A stretch of 64,000 nucleotides of DNA, from assembly GCA_905250075.1 (NCBI GenBank), contig CAJNOP010000368.1, positions 62,001-126,000 on the forward strand, given 5' to 3'. Both the position numbers and the translations under genes were made by a program. Below, one piece after another: positions 1 through 13,429 of the stretch. Position 1 is the first letter of the stretch. Every line of letters begins with the position of its first letter. Below the pieces are notes generated by a model. That model saw only the letters and a program-made list of their open reading frames with translations. It was not told the DNA's origin and searched no databases. The DNA comes from Rotaria sp. Silwood1. Its lineage: Eukaryota > Rotifera > Eurotatoria > Philodinida > Philodinidae.

Positions 1-2585
1 CATATTCTCCTTTGTAGCAGTGCTAACGATCAGCACTATTGTACCAAAGAAAAGTAACACAGAAAATTGCTGCATTTTCTAAAAGCAGATAAAAAACTGT
101 TTTGTATTCATTTGCGTAGCGATTCAGCACACAGTGTCCAAATGCTTCTGGTTTCTCAGAGTAGGTCTATTTTGTCATGTAAAACACAATAGCACAACAG
201 CAGATAAATTTAAGTTGTGCGATAACACGTCATTACTCTATAAACTCTTGACTATTGATGCACAAATAGTTGGCATTAGATGTTTATGTCACGAAAATGA
301 TTAAACAATGCCTACTGAGCCATAGAAAAAAGGATACTATGCAAAGTTTGAGAGTTTTTACTTTTTTATTTGATTTAACGTCTACCAAATCGGATATTAT
401 GAGATATCTAACAATATGGATAAAAATATTCAAGCCTTCGAATGGAGTTTTTCATGAGATGGTGAATTCTGTTATTGAACAAAGATTAGATGTGCAATAT
501 TTTCTTCAACTGAAAGTTTAAGTTCAAATTTTTTCTTCGTATCTATATTAAGTAAACAAAAGTTGTTAACCATTGAATTTAATTCTAATTTTTTTCTTTT
601 CAGATTCTCAACTCTGCTGATCTAACTTTTCGTAATGACTATTAGCAAAGTATCGTTGACGTTTTCTACTTCGTTCTCAGTATGACAATTCTGAGTTAGG
701 ATTCTCGATACAAATTTGGTGTTATTGAATTGTGTTTATATTACTGTTGACCATATCTGAATTTGAAAACTAATCGTAGACAATGGTTACGCGAGTAAGG
801 GCTTTCCTTCGTCAGACAAAATGGTAGAAACTGATTGTATAGTCGTCTCTTGCTCATATGCCTCCATCATCTCTGCCAATATTGACCTGGTTTTTTTTTA
901 TTGCTTTTGCCACTATTTTTATTTCATAATAAATATGCAAAAGTTCGTCGTTTTTTTCTAGCCTCATTAATTTGGTAAGTCAAAATACAAACTTAGTCTA
1001 TGAATTTTATTAATAAACCCGAAAAGTTAAATAATAAATGAAGTATTTTTTAAACGCATGTCCATCCCAACTGAAGACGAATTCAAACGGTTTCTAAGAA
1101 CAACAAAGTTTCTTCATTCGAATGTGTCGGTTTGGGATATTAAAAAGAAACAATTTGGTTTGATTGTAATTTTGGTATTTATGTCATTCTTTGACAGATT
1201 TTTTTTGTCGAAAAATACTCGTAGATAAAGTTCTGATGCTTTAGAGTATCAACATGTCATTTCTTGACTTGACTAAAAAGGGAATATTCCGAGGTGAGCA
1301 TCTCCGTTTGCTCCCATGTTTGCCCCTATGTAGGAAATGATTAAAGTAGCGTAACCTCCAAAGAATTCCATCTTATGTTACGATATGCCTCGAAATAGCG
1401 ATGTTTTAGTGAATTCCTCCTCCTTAAATCCAGGTTTCGAAAAAAATCATCTTTCGAAAATTCGACATGTGACTTTGTATACATGAAAGTTTGAATTAGA
1501 CTATCTCAAGTATCAAGTTTTATCAGTTTGAATATCGTAATGTCAAGATATGAAATTCTTACTATATCCTACCATTTGCTTTCAGTGCCGTGCAAGATAG
1601 GGATATATATTGAGAAATCAATATCACGACAATGTCAAAAAATCAAAACGTATTAAGCATTACACATGAGTGGGTCTAATTGAGACTCTCATGCGTACAA
1701 AGCTACAAGTCAAATTTTCAAAATATGGGTGTTCTCGAAAACTGAATTCCATCAGAAGGAATCTATTAAAATGTCACTACCAAGGAATGTTCTCTGGTCA
1801 ATGAATAAACTGTCGATTGATATCACTTGTTTTGTTCGGTAGAATTTTTTCAGTTTTCACTTTTTTATGTTGTCTTGACTGTTTTCTGTTTTTGAAGCCT
1901 CATCGGAAGAAAAGAACAAGAGTTGGGAGAAAATATAAAATATCTAAAGTTTACTGAAATATAAAGCACATATGATCATGGCTTATAGAATGAGTAAATA
2001 ATATAATGATAATAAAGTGCAAAGAATGCTTTGCAGTAAATAATTTTGTTTGAATAGATTTTCAACGAATTTCATGATATCGTCATTATCAGACAGTATG
2101 AATAAGATATCAAAATTCCAATATAAGATACATTACGTCGACTCTGCTGCACATCAGTCGACAAATGATCGGTGTGAATGTGTTTATCTGTTTATATTAA
2201 AGTTTTATCCGAACATTGCGGTGAAAGTATAATCCTTATTAAATATAGGAAGGGGTAAATAATAAATCTGTAATACAATGAATCAATACATATGTCAATC
2301 ATTTTTCTACTGATGTGTAATGGAATATAGAATTGATGTAATATATCCTATAGTTGAAATTTGTAATATTTTATAAATATTTTCTAATGATGATGAAAAC
2401 TATACAACCCATCGAAAATCCACTTAAACAAATAGCGTCTGCAAAAGATTCCTTTCAATTAATTGTCAAAAAACATATGCGAATAACTTAAGTGCCTTGA
2501 ACACATGTGACATATATACCAATAAAATGAACTAATACAAATATTCTTAGGTGTTAGTGCTAGACATGCACTAAACTGAAATAGT
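1..2585. other. Gene-poor AT-rich stretch
   Basis: No open frame here has recognisable protein features or convincing splice context. The short frames (83 aa or less) look like chance frames in AT-rich DNA. No repeat, RNA gene or regulatory motif could be supported. Confidence 0.5.
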
Positions 2586-2910
2586 TTGGTTTTATATGTG
2601 AATCTGCTATCTGAACTCATCAAATCATTTGAGTTTTGGTATAGTACTGTTTCTCTCACATCTCTTCTGGATATGCAAAATTTTTTTTTTTCATATAAAT
2701 ACAAATTAAAAAATATTTCTATGTTTCAACTTGACAGTGCCAAACTCAAACTATTTGGTAAAATTTAGTACTTGATCAATATCATACAACAGCTTCTAAT
2801 ATTAAATTTTTCGAAATGCTTTTCTGAGTTTTGACTATAAATTCTGGCAGTTGTTTAGACGCTAAGTTGATGATGTTTTATAGCAAAATGCCTCTTCAAA
2901 CGAGTTGTGG
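2586..2910 (+). repeat. Left arm of a diverged inverted repeat pair
   Basis: This segment aligns with the reverse complement of about 5680-5991. Both copies share a CATTTGAGTTT block, a CTTCTG..ATGTTCAAAAT-like block, ATATTTCTAT, a GACAGTGCCAAACTCAAA-like block, GATCAATATCA and a later GACG..GATGATGTTT block, in the same order and spacing. By eye identity is roughly two thirds with small indels. No protein function is visible in either arm. Confidence 0.6.
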
Positions 2911-5679
2911 ATTCAGATAATAACAGAGTAGTGTAGTGTTCATATAAGCTTAAATCTTTAAACATCAGATAACGCTCAAAATGTTAAGTCTACACATACT
3001 ATTTTGAGACTGAGCCGAATTCGCTTCAGATGGAGTCTGTGACGAAATACTTTATGGGTATTGTTAGTTGGTCAACTGAAGTGTTTAAGTGATTCTGTCA
3101 GTTTATAACCGAGTCTAAGTCTTCTCCGCTAATGGACGGTTAACATTGAGAGCTCCGTCAGATCTAAAGACTTTTGTGTTGTTATCTGCAATAGAAGATT
3201 TTCTTGATATTCTCGTATCATCTCTAAGGAGCGAAGTTAAGTCAAAAATATTTTTTTTTTTTATTTTTGAAAAAACTGAAGTTCTCTATATATATATTCA
3301 AAGACTTGAAGTCTCATCGTTCACAAGCTACGAGAGATTTTTCTATGGTGTCTCTTCAAAAAAAGTCATTTTCTTGGTAATCACGATGACAGTTTATAAT
3401 TAAAAGTTATTTTGTCCAATACATCGTTGCGAAGTGAGTTGACTTCAATTATTTGGTGCTTGTACAACGAAAAGAACTCTATCATATTTTATCGAAAAAA
3501 AAAGAAAATTTATCGTGTGTAAGAGATCTATGATTCGAACAATATAGTCAGTTAGACTCTAAAAAATTGACTCAATTTATAATAGTATTCTTCTTTCTAA
3601 AGAGTAAAATCAATGACTCGTAACATTCATCGTTGTAATCGTTAAATAAAAGAAAGTTTTGAAGTTTTGAATCAATGTTATTCAAGTCAGCTGCTTTTTT
3701 AGGTATGATATGATAGTCCGTGAAGAAATAGTTCACAGAAAAAACACTGACTGTATCAACTTCTTCTAATATTTTTAGCCTGTCTTTAAACTTAAAAAAA
3801 ATATTTTTGTGTTTTTTCTGCAAAAGGAAATGAATTTTTTTGTCATAGAATGCACACGTCATAGGACACATCGAAACATGTCCTCTTACATGCATATTTC
3901 TATCGGATAGAAATTTGATCTTCTGAACCAAAACCATGGTCGCATTCAAATAAAGAATATATTGGCGGAGCACATATTCCAATTATATGAAACATGTTGC
4001 TAGTGAATGTGTTTCTATCTGAGAAAAACTTCTTTTAAAATAACATGTCTTGTATTAATTATGTTTAATAAATGTGGAAACGCCTTTTTTGCCATATAAA
4101 CGCTCAACACAAAATAGACGCATCAAAACGTCATTGATGAGTACATATTCTAAGGCGTCTATAATATAGAGTGCTATGGCGCAAATAGGATTTAAGATGG
4201 GAAAAAGTTTATCCTAGATTGACGGTATGCATTCCTTTAGGAATCGATTGATAAATAATTCGTACTGCAAATTCTGAAAATAGCCTGCTTGTCTTTATCT
4301 AATTAAAAATCAAGTTCAACAAATTTCAGTTTATCATATTTATTAAGTCTACAAATAAGGCAGCACCTTTTCATTACTACTATTTGTGTGCGTATGTTTC
4401 CGCTCATAATTGAGTAGTAGAGTATCTGAATTTCAGACGCAAGATATTCAACAGTTGACTTCCAGGTTTAGGTATGACAGATATGCTTTTTCACACTTAT
4501 CATATTCGTACTTCATGAGATTAAAAGATATTAATTGTATCGATCAAGATAGGAATTCATCGATATAATCGGTTCTCAGTTTTTAGATAACTTCTAATCC
4601 CAATTTTACCAAATATTATTCTAATATGAAGTGGGTTATCCTTACAAATTGTTTTATTTATCAATCTGAAGTAATTGTTGTTGAATAATTTTATTAAGAT
4701 AACGCAATGAATTTTTTTTTCAACCTTAGATAATATTAGAAACCATGTGATTTTAGAGAAGCTATGGACGAACTTTTCCAAAAGGAAAAATATGCCTCAC
4801 ATTTTGAAAATAAGAAATATTTCATAGGTATACAGTTTATTTTGAGGAATAAATTTTTTAAAGCTATTTATGCAGAATCAAACTATTATGCATTCAAAAC
4901 ACGCATCTCTTGCACATGTATTTGTGAATAAGATGTGAATTCACTATACATATATAAGTTCTGTTTTCATTATATGCCTATTATGGTCACATCTATTCTC
5001 ATGATAAGTGCATTTGCTTCTTCATTGCTAGTTCAGTTGTTCTAATCTTACTTCTATCATTCAAGATACATCGTCATTCCATCATTCCGTTAGCCTTTGA
5101 TGAGGCAAAGATCGCCGCTGAATAATACCGATGATGACATCAAATCATACTTAACACGGATTGTAGTATCTTGTTAAAGTTCGATATATTTAAGTCAAAC
5201 ACGTCCAGACGCAATTCAATTTCGGATTACGTCTAATTACCTTCATGCGTGATCTTGTTTTAAAAACGTGTCTCCATGTTCTTTTATCAAATTTATCTCG
5301 TACATGGTTGAAATCGGAATTAAATACAACGTTAACATGATGGTCGCAAAATATTGTCCAAGTTGAACTTAGATATCAACAAGCACAAAAGTACCGAATA
5401 AACAAAAATAAACTATAGAAATTATTTTAAAACATCAACCATCAAAGTGAAACTTTTAATCTGTATTTTTCTTGTTTTATCTTAGAAAAAGTATTTGATT
5501 ATTAATAGGAAAAGAGATCCTTCTTATAAGGAGGACTCCTAATTTGTTAAGAGCTTTATATCATCGATTCTGTTTAAAATGACTTCTGACTCTCACTGAA
5601 ATGACGATTTTCGGATAAAAATTGGAATTAGAAAATTGCCTTATATCTGCAAATGCTTTTTTTTAAGGAGGTACGTCGA
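2911..5679. other. Spacer between inverted repeat arms
   Basis: About 2.8 kb lies between the two arms. The longest frame is 136 aa on the minus strand at 3572-3982; it opens with TTG and shows no recognisable domain. No transposase, reverse transcriptase or other element protein was seen. If the arms bound one element, its interior is non-coding or fully decayed. Confidence 0.4.
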
Positions 5680-5991
5680 TGTAAACATCATTTATTTGAC
5701 GTCCAAGCAATCATCAGTATGTACAGCAAAGGCTTAGAAAAAAATTCCGAAAAACTGAATACGAGAAGAAGATGTGATATTGATCGAATACTGATATTTA
5801 TCAAATAATTTGACTTTGGTACTTGACAATGTAAAATATAGAAATATGTTTTTGCTTATATATACGTACATAAAAACAATATTTTGAACATACAGAAGTG
5901 TCGTAAGATAGAAGCAGTTATCTCCAAACTCAAATGACTTAATGTGTTTATGCTGTAGATCAAAACTCAAACATAACTTCTAAACGGTTTG
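5680..5991 (-). repeat. Right arm of a diverged inverted repeat pair
   Basis: This is the reverse-complement partner of 2586-2910. Homology runs from the CATTTGAGTTTGG block near 5945 down to the TTGCTTGGACG..GATGATGTTT block near 5690. It could be two independent copies of a dispersed repeat or the arms of one decayed ~3.4 kb foldback element. Confidence 0.6.
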
Positions 5992-6416
5992 GATTTGAAA
6001 AATTTTTAGTTAGTATCGAAAGTACTAATAAATATTGATATTGAAGTGCTGGACTTATCTAATGTTCTGTATAGTTATTTTTTTCATTTATTCCAATACA
6101 ATAAATGGCGATTATAAGAAGCACAAGAAGGAAATTCTACTCAAACTTACTTCTGTTAACAGTGTTACCACAGTTTTGATTTGAATATGTGCGATTATGT
6201 GTATCTATCTCTAGGGAGTGCGAATGATATTTATACATGTCAGAACTTCTCATAAAATAGGAAAGCCCCATGAAACAAACATCCACTTATAGAAACATTT
6301 TATATAAGGAGAGATGCAACTATTTTTGTTGTATTGATTGCATTCTGGCCTATTGCAATAACGTTAGCGAAAATAAAATTTTCTTCTATTCTATAAATAT
6401 TTATACATTGTAGCAG

Positions 6417-6471
6417 TGTATGTGAGGTGTGGGTATAAGAGAAGATAATACCAACATCCACAAAGAGAAGA
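6417..6471. repeat. Telomere-like hairpin, copy 1
   Basis: The left stem is G-rich (GAGGTGTGGGTAT), the core is AAGAGAAGATA and the right stem is ATACCAACATCCAC. It has the same layout as the other hairpins in this window. Confidence 0.6.
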
Positions 6472-6627
6472 GAAAATAGAGAATATATATTGACGACAAT
6501 ATAATCTAGTGTCGTCGTCACATATCATAATCAACAGTTCTAATCGAAATTTTATTTTTATGATATTAGTTAAAGAATCATCAAATATTACAGAAAAATA
6601 GAGCATCGTTTTTGCTACCACTACATA

Positions 6628-7186
6628 CAGGGTGGTCTATAAGTAGTCGTAAGATAAAAAAAATTGAATAACCCCGTCTCGGTTCCATTAAATCAGCTGA
6701 TATTTTGGTTAGTAGTAGAACTTTATTCAAAGTTTATTTTCATACCAATAATATAAACAAATACTTCTATTAAGTATTATTATTCACTTGATGAAAGCAA
6801 TTTTATCTGTTGTCAAGTGAGAAAAATACATATGAAACGTTCCACAGACAACTTTTAGGTGCTACTCATGGTAAGAAAAAGAAGAAATCAAAACATACGT
6901 TATCCGTGATACAATATTGATGCAAATAGAGTAATTTTTCATAACTAATTAGCTAAAAGTCATCAGTTCCAATAATTTCGAATTTTCTAGCATGAAGCAC
7001 TGACTTTTCCAATAAAGTTGACGATTCAGTGCCTAGCAAGGTACGATTGCCTATTTTAGTTAGGAAATACGAATTCCGGCAATAGAACCTAAAGTTCTAC
7101 TACTAACCAAAATATCAGCTGATTTAATTGAACCGAGACGGAGTTATTCAATTTTTTTATCATAAAGCATCTTATGGACCACCCTG
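6628..7186. mobile_element. Non-autonomous Tc1/mariner-like MITE
   Basis: A 559 bp element has ~96 bp terminal inverted repeats at 6628-6724 and 7091-7186. They begin CAGGGTGGTC and end GACCACCCTG. It is flanked by TA dinucleotides at 6626-6627 and 7187-7188, the TA target duplication typical of the Tc1/mariner superfamily. The arms are about 90% identical by eye. The ~366 bp interior has no transposase-sized frame, so movement would need enzyme supplied in trans. The superfamily call rests on TA plus long terminal repeats only. Confidence 0.85.
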
Positions 7187-7188
7187 TA

Positions 7189-9201
7189 TAAAGAGATAGC
7201 TTTCTCAAGTTTTCTATACAGAAATAAAGTATCCCCACCACTAGTTTCATATTTCTTTTAGTAGTATAATATTTTTGTATAATTAACTCCAACCGATAAA
7301 TGTACTATTGAATTTCATCTTTTCAGCAACTATTTGATGAATATGATGTTCCATAAGACCATTTTTTTTTCTATCCCATCTCATCCTATCGCGTGAGTCC
7401 TGGTGCATATGTTTCTCTCACTACAAAACATTACGTAAACAAGAGAATAAAAGTGTAATATCGAATAAACGACTAATTCAACATTATAGGACAAAAAAAA
7501 CAAATAAATACATGTTTACGTGATATGAAAGAGAGAGAAAAGAAATGTATTCCATTAGGATACTCTTCAGCAGGAGAAGAAGAAAGCGTAAAAAGAGAAT
7601 CAATCAGTACATCATTGTTTTGGAAAGAAAATATTGCGCAGTTAAATCTGTATCTTTTCTTAGCTACAGGTCAAGATAAGAAAAGAAAAAATAAATCAGC
7701 AAGAAATAATCAATCTATTTAAGATACAACAGAAATAATTGATGAAATATACAGAGTAGTTGAATAAGTCCTTTTGCCAACGAGGACAATCTGAATATCT
7801 CTGCTATATTTTCATCAAATGACCTGATTTTTTATCACTAATAACAGAGTGTTGATAGGTCATATTCATAATAAAAACATTGACAAACACTGCTTTGAAG
7901 TATTATTGTTGACTTCAATAAAGAACTGTAACCCGTTCACAAATTATAGAAAAATGGCATTGCACTTTTCATAACAGATTCTTATTGTTTCCTATGTAAA
8001 CATTTTTCACATATGAACGTGTTTTTGAACGCATTTAAAAAGTCAACGTGTCTAAATGAATTTGGATTTGTTTTTGGGAAAAAAAATTCTCTTATTCTCC
8101 TAAATTCGAATGACGTCACCATCAAGATCACATGACGGTCAGCTCATCCCAGAGGCACATTATTAGAACAAATGTTTTTATTTTTCTTATCCTATTAAAT
8201 TGTTCAGTACTCGAGGCTAGAACAGAAGATTATAAATCAACATATCTAAACTAATGAGCTACATCGGCTCGATAGTTTCATATATTGATATCTGTTTTGA
8301 TTATCTAATGTGATCCGATTGCTTCACTGTGATCAAAGAAAATAAATGTGGATAAAAAATGAATTTAAAATAAAAATAATAATTGTTTCTAATTTTAAAA
8401 AGAAAGAAAAACGATTAAAACAAACGAATTTAATAAAACATTGAAGAGAAGAAAATTTTATTTTTCAAATTACAGTTGCATCTTAAATGGTTGAGAAATT
8501 TTTTAAAAAATTCAACAATAGTTAATTGGATGAGAATAAATAAGTGTGTTCCAATTTTACCCACTAAAAATCGTCATAAATGACAACGCAACAAAGTTAT
8601 TAATTATGTTAGTAGATGATTGAGATTAATTCATAAATTAATGGTCCTCTTTGGTCTTCTCTGTGAAAAATAAGTTGTTGATTTATTTTGTTTTGAACCT
8701 GACTTCATCCTCTTTAGAGAAAAAATAAAAATAAAAATAAATTTTTTCTTTTGAAAAACGAAATTCAAAATTTATTTCTTAACTTTTTCTTCTAATTCAA
8801 ATTGAATTTCTTTTGTATAATAACTATTCGAGAAATTATCTTATTATAAACGAGATAAATAAATAGGATAAGGGACTTTAATCACGAAGGTTGATTGATT
8901 TTAGTCAACGCTTTTATTGTTGTAGAAAAAGGAAGCTGATCAAAAGCGAATTACAACAGGTTTCTCCTATAATGTAGGGATATTCGATACCTAATTATTC
9001 TTTTTTTAATTCAACATGTCAAACCTCAAGTTATACTATCAACAAAGCGCTATACAGAAAACATATATTAATTGTAATAAATAATCACTTTTTCAAACTT
9101 ATTGATTTTATTTATCATGTTGTCATCATGTCACTTCAGTGTCTCCTTCCATTATCACACGAAAAATTTAGAAAATCGAAATTTGCCTCTAGTGCAGCAG
9201 A
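7189..9201. other. Gene-free AT-rich spacer
   Basis: Only short frames occur. The 65 aa frame at 7525-7722 is Lys/Glu/Ser-rich low complexity and has no splice or homology support. Nothing else could be supported. Confidence 0.45.
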
Positions 9202-9275
9202 TGAGGGTGTATGAATCTTCTCTATACCCACCACACTGACACGCACATCAATATTGACACCCACACCCCAACCCT
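9202..9275. repeat. Telomere-like hairpin, copy 2
   Basis: The left stem GAGGGTGTATGAA is followed by the core TCTTCTCTA, then TACCCACCACACTG and a further CACCCACACCCC tract. The core is the reverse complement of the AGAGAAGA core seen in other copies. Confidence 0.6.
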
Positions 9276-9468
9276 TTTCATAATTGTTCTTCGTACACTT
9301 TTTAATCAGTCATTTTTTTTGCTTTTTCACGTGTGTGGTCATACGTTTCCACTGGTATAGAGACTTGCTACAGGCATAATACATATCTCTACATCGTCGT
9401 TCGAGATATGTATTTGTTGTTGTCTATAGGAGTGACTCTTTATCCTTACTGTTCTTTGTAATTAAGAA

Positions 9469-10082
9469 CAAAGATAAAATAAAGGAATACCGGATGCTTT
9501 TACAAGAGATAATGAGACTCGAAGAGATCGAGGAAAAGGGTTGTTTTGAAAATAATGATTTTCTATAAAGTTTGATCAAAGGTTTTCGGAGTCGAGAAAT
9601 CCGAACCCATAATCGATTTTTTGAAATTTTGAGTTTAATTCTTTTTCTAAAAAAGCCACTTTTTCACTAAAAAACTATAGTTGCAGGAAAAATTCATTAT
9701 TTTGCTGAAAACTAAGATTTTCTGTAAAAAAAAAATGAGTTTTTTGTTAATAGATAACTTTTTTATAAAACAAAATATTTCTTAGCAAAAAAATGAGCTT
9801 TTTACGACACAACATAAGCTTTTAGCAAAATAATGAATTTTTTCTTAAAGTATGGTTTTTTAGTTAAAAAAGGTGACTTTGTTGATAAGGAATGCTTTTG
9901 TGAAAAAGAATCAAATTCAAAATTTTAAAAAGCCTATCACAGATTCGGATTCCTCGATCTCGAGAATTTTTGGTCAAATTTTAATAAAAAACCATTATTT
10001 TTCAAAAAATCCCTTTCTGTCCAACTCTTCGAGTACTATTATCTCTTGTAAAAGTATTCTTTATTCCTTAATTTATCTTTAT
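9469..10082. mobile_element. Foldback (long inverted repeat) element
   Basis: The arms at about 9469-9650 and 9893-10082 are imperfect reverse complements. Both contain CTTTTACAAGAGATAAT, a CGAAGAG block, a GATCGAG/CTCGATC block and the AGATAAA..AAGG end. The loop (about 9650-9890) is a run of degenerate ~30 bp units of the AAAAATGAGCTTTTT type. No coding capacity is visible and no target duplication could be fixed because the ends are fuzzy. Confidence 0.7.
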
Positions 10083-10541
10083 TTTTAAAAAATAAATGAT
10101 AATTTTCTTTTCATTGTTTTATCTTTATTTGATAAAGTAATACTAAAGGATTACCCCTAATTGTCGATTACTCTTTTGTATTTTGCACTCACATGTAAAC
10201 AAGAAAAGTCATCTGATATTTGTCCAAAAAAAATGCTTAATAGATATCCCCAGCTGTATTCCGAAAATTAACCATCTCTGTTGTGATTGAATTGTAGGCA
10301 AGAATATTCAAAATGTCGTATTCTCATCCTTCTTGTGTATAAAACGCATAAAAAGCAATTTTCGCCTATATATACAATTATCATCGTATTTTGCTTGTCA
10401 TGGCTCGATGATTTTGTATTTTTTTTTCTTTGAAAGATTAGCTTGAAAAGATATTGTCTTACAACGTTTATCGTGATTTTTTCCTGTCCATACTTGTCGT
10501 CACATGATTTTCTCGTTCTCTTTTTGAACATAAGAAGAAAA

Positions 10542-12578
10542 ATGTCTGTTACACTGGTTGATCGAGACGAGGCTGGTAAGCAACGTTTTTAACTATCTGA
10601 AGTGAAGAATCATCAATCTATGGCAGGTGATACGAATGATGATCATGACAGATGGCTTCGTTACTGCAAGGTATACTTTTTCGCGTATGCTTACATTTAT
10701 ATATGAAGTGCACACTTAATATCAGAAACATGTCTAGGACTAAAAAATGGCTTTTTCAAAGATCTCAAGCGTTCAATTCTTTTCCTTTCGAAATGTAAAA
10801 AAAGAGAATATGTCGATAGGAAACATGTCACGATGACCATATGTTTAAGAGTTGAGGATATGAACTATGAAATGAACCAAATTCTGTCACTTTGTAGCAA
10901 AGATTAAGTAGAGTTTGGCGGATTTCTAGTACCAACTATCGAAGCTTTCTTCAAAACATGATTAGATGTTAAATTTGATTTTTTTATTTAGCTGATTCGA
11001 AGACAAACTATAAAAAAGAAATATATAGACGATGGTACTGAGATGTAATTGCAAGCTGACAAAATGGAGGATGCCGATTGGCAGATTGTACTCGAAGAAG
11101 TAAATAATAAAGAGCATCCGTTACGAAAGTTAACATTAGAATGGGATAGTGGTATTCACTACAACAGTAAATCAATCAAACCTAGCTTTACTAAATTGAC
11201 GGAAGCTTTTGGATCTCATAAAACATTGGTCGAGTTCACGTATCATAGTTATAATTATTCAAAGGATGAAAATATGATTGCTTCATTGAAATCTCTCAAA
11301 GACAATTGCTCCATCAAATATTTATCGATAAGCTCAAGGCGGTTTGATTTAGAAACAGCACGTGTGTTCTCACAAATGTTGACGAATAATCAAACATTAC
11401 TTTCTCTCAACATAAGAGTCTACGGTGATTTGCAATTTGAAAAGGGGTAGATCAATCTTTCATAGACCAGCGTATTCTTCTATAATATATTTTGTTCTAT
11501 ATATTTCAGAGAATCTTGGATTGATCCAATTAACTCTGAATGTGTTGTCGAGTTGGTTTGTTCTCTACAAGCAAGTGCTCTCGAATGGCTCAAAATTAAT
11601 AAAATTGATGATAAGAGCTTCGAAGTTCTTGTACGATCTTTGCCAAAGACTCTCGTTCATCTTGATTTGGCTGAAAACAATATTACAGGTGAAAACATTC
11701 CTACTATATGTTCTTATCTTCAATCAAATGGAGAAAATCTCATAGAAATGATTCTCGATAACAATCTGACAACTCAATATTTCCAACAACAAGAATCCTC
11801 ATCGTTATCAACAGTTAAAATTGTATCGAATTGCAGTCTTCTAGTAGAATTGTTGCGCAAGGAATACTATCTAATATTAGAATCGAAAAAACTGAATGAC
11901 ACTAATTGGTCCTTGGTGGCTACAGCATTGACCAAAGATGATACGACTTATCGCAAACTGAATTTGCATCTTTGTGACGAATTTAATCGAAATTATTTGA
12001 ATTATTTTGAAATTCTATTTGGTAAACAGTGTCGATTGACGAGTTTGATAATTATCAATTATCTTCCGGATACATCAATTGAAATCGAAATATTGCGAAT
12101 GTTGAAAGAAAACAAATCTATTAACGAATTAGAAATCATGAGAATGGATTTCGAAGCTCTCAACGAGTTAGGAAAACTTCTTGAAAACAACAACAAGATC
12201 AGACATGCCAATCTGTACAGAACTTCGCTTAGCGACGAAGATTGCATCTTGTTGGCTAATTATTTAAAGAGTAATCAAGTTCTACAACGTTTCACAGCAG
12301 AAGAAAGTGAAATTGGTGACATTGGTTTTCAAGCAATTCTCTCTTCATTACCAAATTCTTTGTCTCAATTAGAATTCAAAAGTAATCAAATCAGTGAAAA
12401 AAGTTTACCTGCATTACTTGCTTTTGCCAAGACTTATCCGCCTTTAAAACAAATTTCTTTATTAGAATTTGGTATAAATAAGAAAAGTTCAATTGAAGTA
12501 AATGTAGCTGATTTAGTGGCGAAAATTCTTGAAATTACAAATAAAAATCATTGTATTTGTCGAATTGAATTTTACTGA
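10542..12578 (+). CDS. Leucine-rich-repeat (RNI-like) protein, possibly with an early nonsense codon
   Basis: The proposed exons are 10542-10575, 10627-10670, 10992-11446 and 11510-12578, with GT-AG introns of 51, 321 and 63 bp. The long exons encode repeated LxxLxLxxN-type units (for example LVHLDLAENNITGENIP), as in ribonuclease-inhibitor-like or NLR-type LRR proteins. Such proteins act as protein-binding scaffolds; the partner is unknown. The phases of exons 1-3 lead exactly into the LRR frame, but TAA at 11046-11048 interrupts it just before the LRR region. Either the gene carries a nonsense mutation or exons 1-2 are leader sequence and translation starts at ATG 11064. The last intron (11447-11509) is well supported because it joins two LRR frames. 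No NACHT or other effector domain is visible. Confidence 0.7.
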
Positions 12579-12867
12579 CAAAATCAAAACACATCTTCAT
12601 TAATACTATCGCCTATATTTCTGTTTTCTGCTCAATTATTTAGTTCTTTTGTGATAATAATATCCGGTTTTAGTGTAGCATTCTAGAACTAACTCGGTTC
12701 AGATCGATCAAAATGGATATCGTTTACAGACCGTTTTCGGGCAGTAAACTACCTTAAACAGTCTGTATTTATCTGTCGCATTTGACGCAATACAACCGTA
12801 TGGCATCATATTGCTACTGTTTACTGCCGTTAGAACAGCGTATTTTGTTTCTCTGCAAATTCTTTTA

Positions 12868-13205
12868 AAAATAATACATAGTTTTGTCGTTGTTGTTGAG
12901 ATTAATCTGAATAAATAAAACAGATTTTATTTGGTTACATAATACTTATTGTCAAAATCGTTGGAACCAATCTAAATAAAAAAAGAAATGAATCATTTTT
13001 TGGAAAATAATACTCACTTTTACAGCTGTTCCTATAATTGATCTAATTAAAAAAAAACTATAATTTATCTTTTAAAATAGTACTTGCAGTCGACGTCGTT
13101 GTGAAAATTAATATAAGCAAAAAAAAAACATTCATTTTCTTAATCTAATACTCATCATTATGATTGTTCTTATGATCAATCTAAATATAAAATAAAATAG
13201 ACTTT
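12868..13205. repeat. Degenerate tandem repeat, period about 65-70 bp
   Basis: About five successive units share an AATACTCA/AATACTTA start, a TTGTTGTG/GTTCTTAT middle, an ATCAATCTAAATAAAAAA block and a T-rich tail. Identity between units is low but their order is consistent. Confidence 0.5.
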
Positions 13206-13429
13206 CGTGACGTTCACTGTTTATGCTTGATGTATCACTTTCTTCTTTCATCCCTGCTTGTACCGTTTGTTTGTTCTTAATGTGTTATCATTTATGTATC
13301 ATTTCTTATGTATCCCTCTTTCCTTCAGTGATTATGTATTGTTGATTAGTTTATCGTTTATCGCTTCATTCTTTCTATCTTCTTTCCTAGTCACAGTGCA
13401 GTTGAATTGGAAATATTCAAATTATGAGC

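Noticed and set aside
3572-3982. 136-aa minus-strand frame
   Set aside because: It starts with TTG, is rich in AT-driven residues (Asn, Lys, Phe, Ile, Leu) and matches nothing I recognise.
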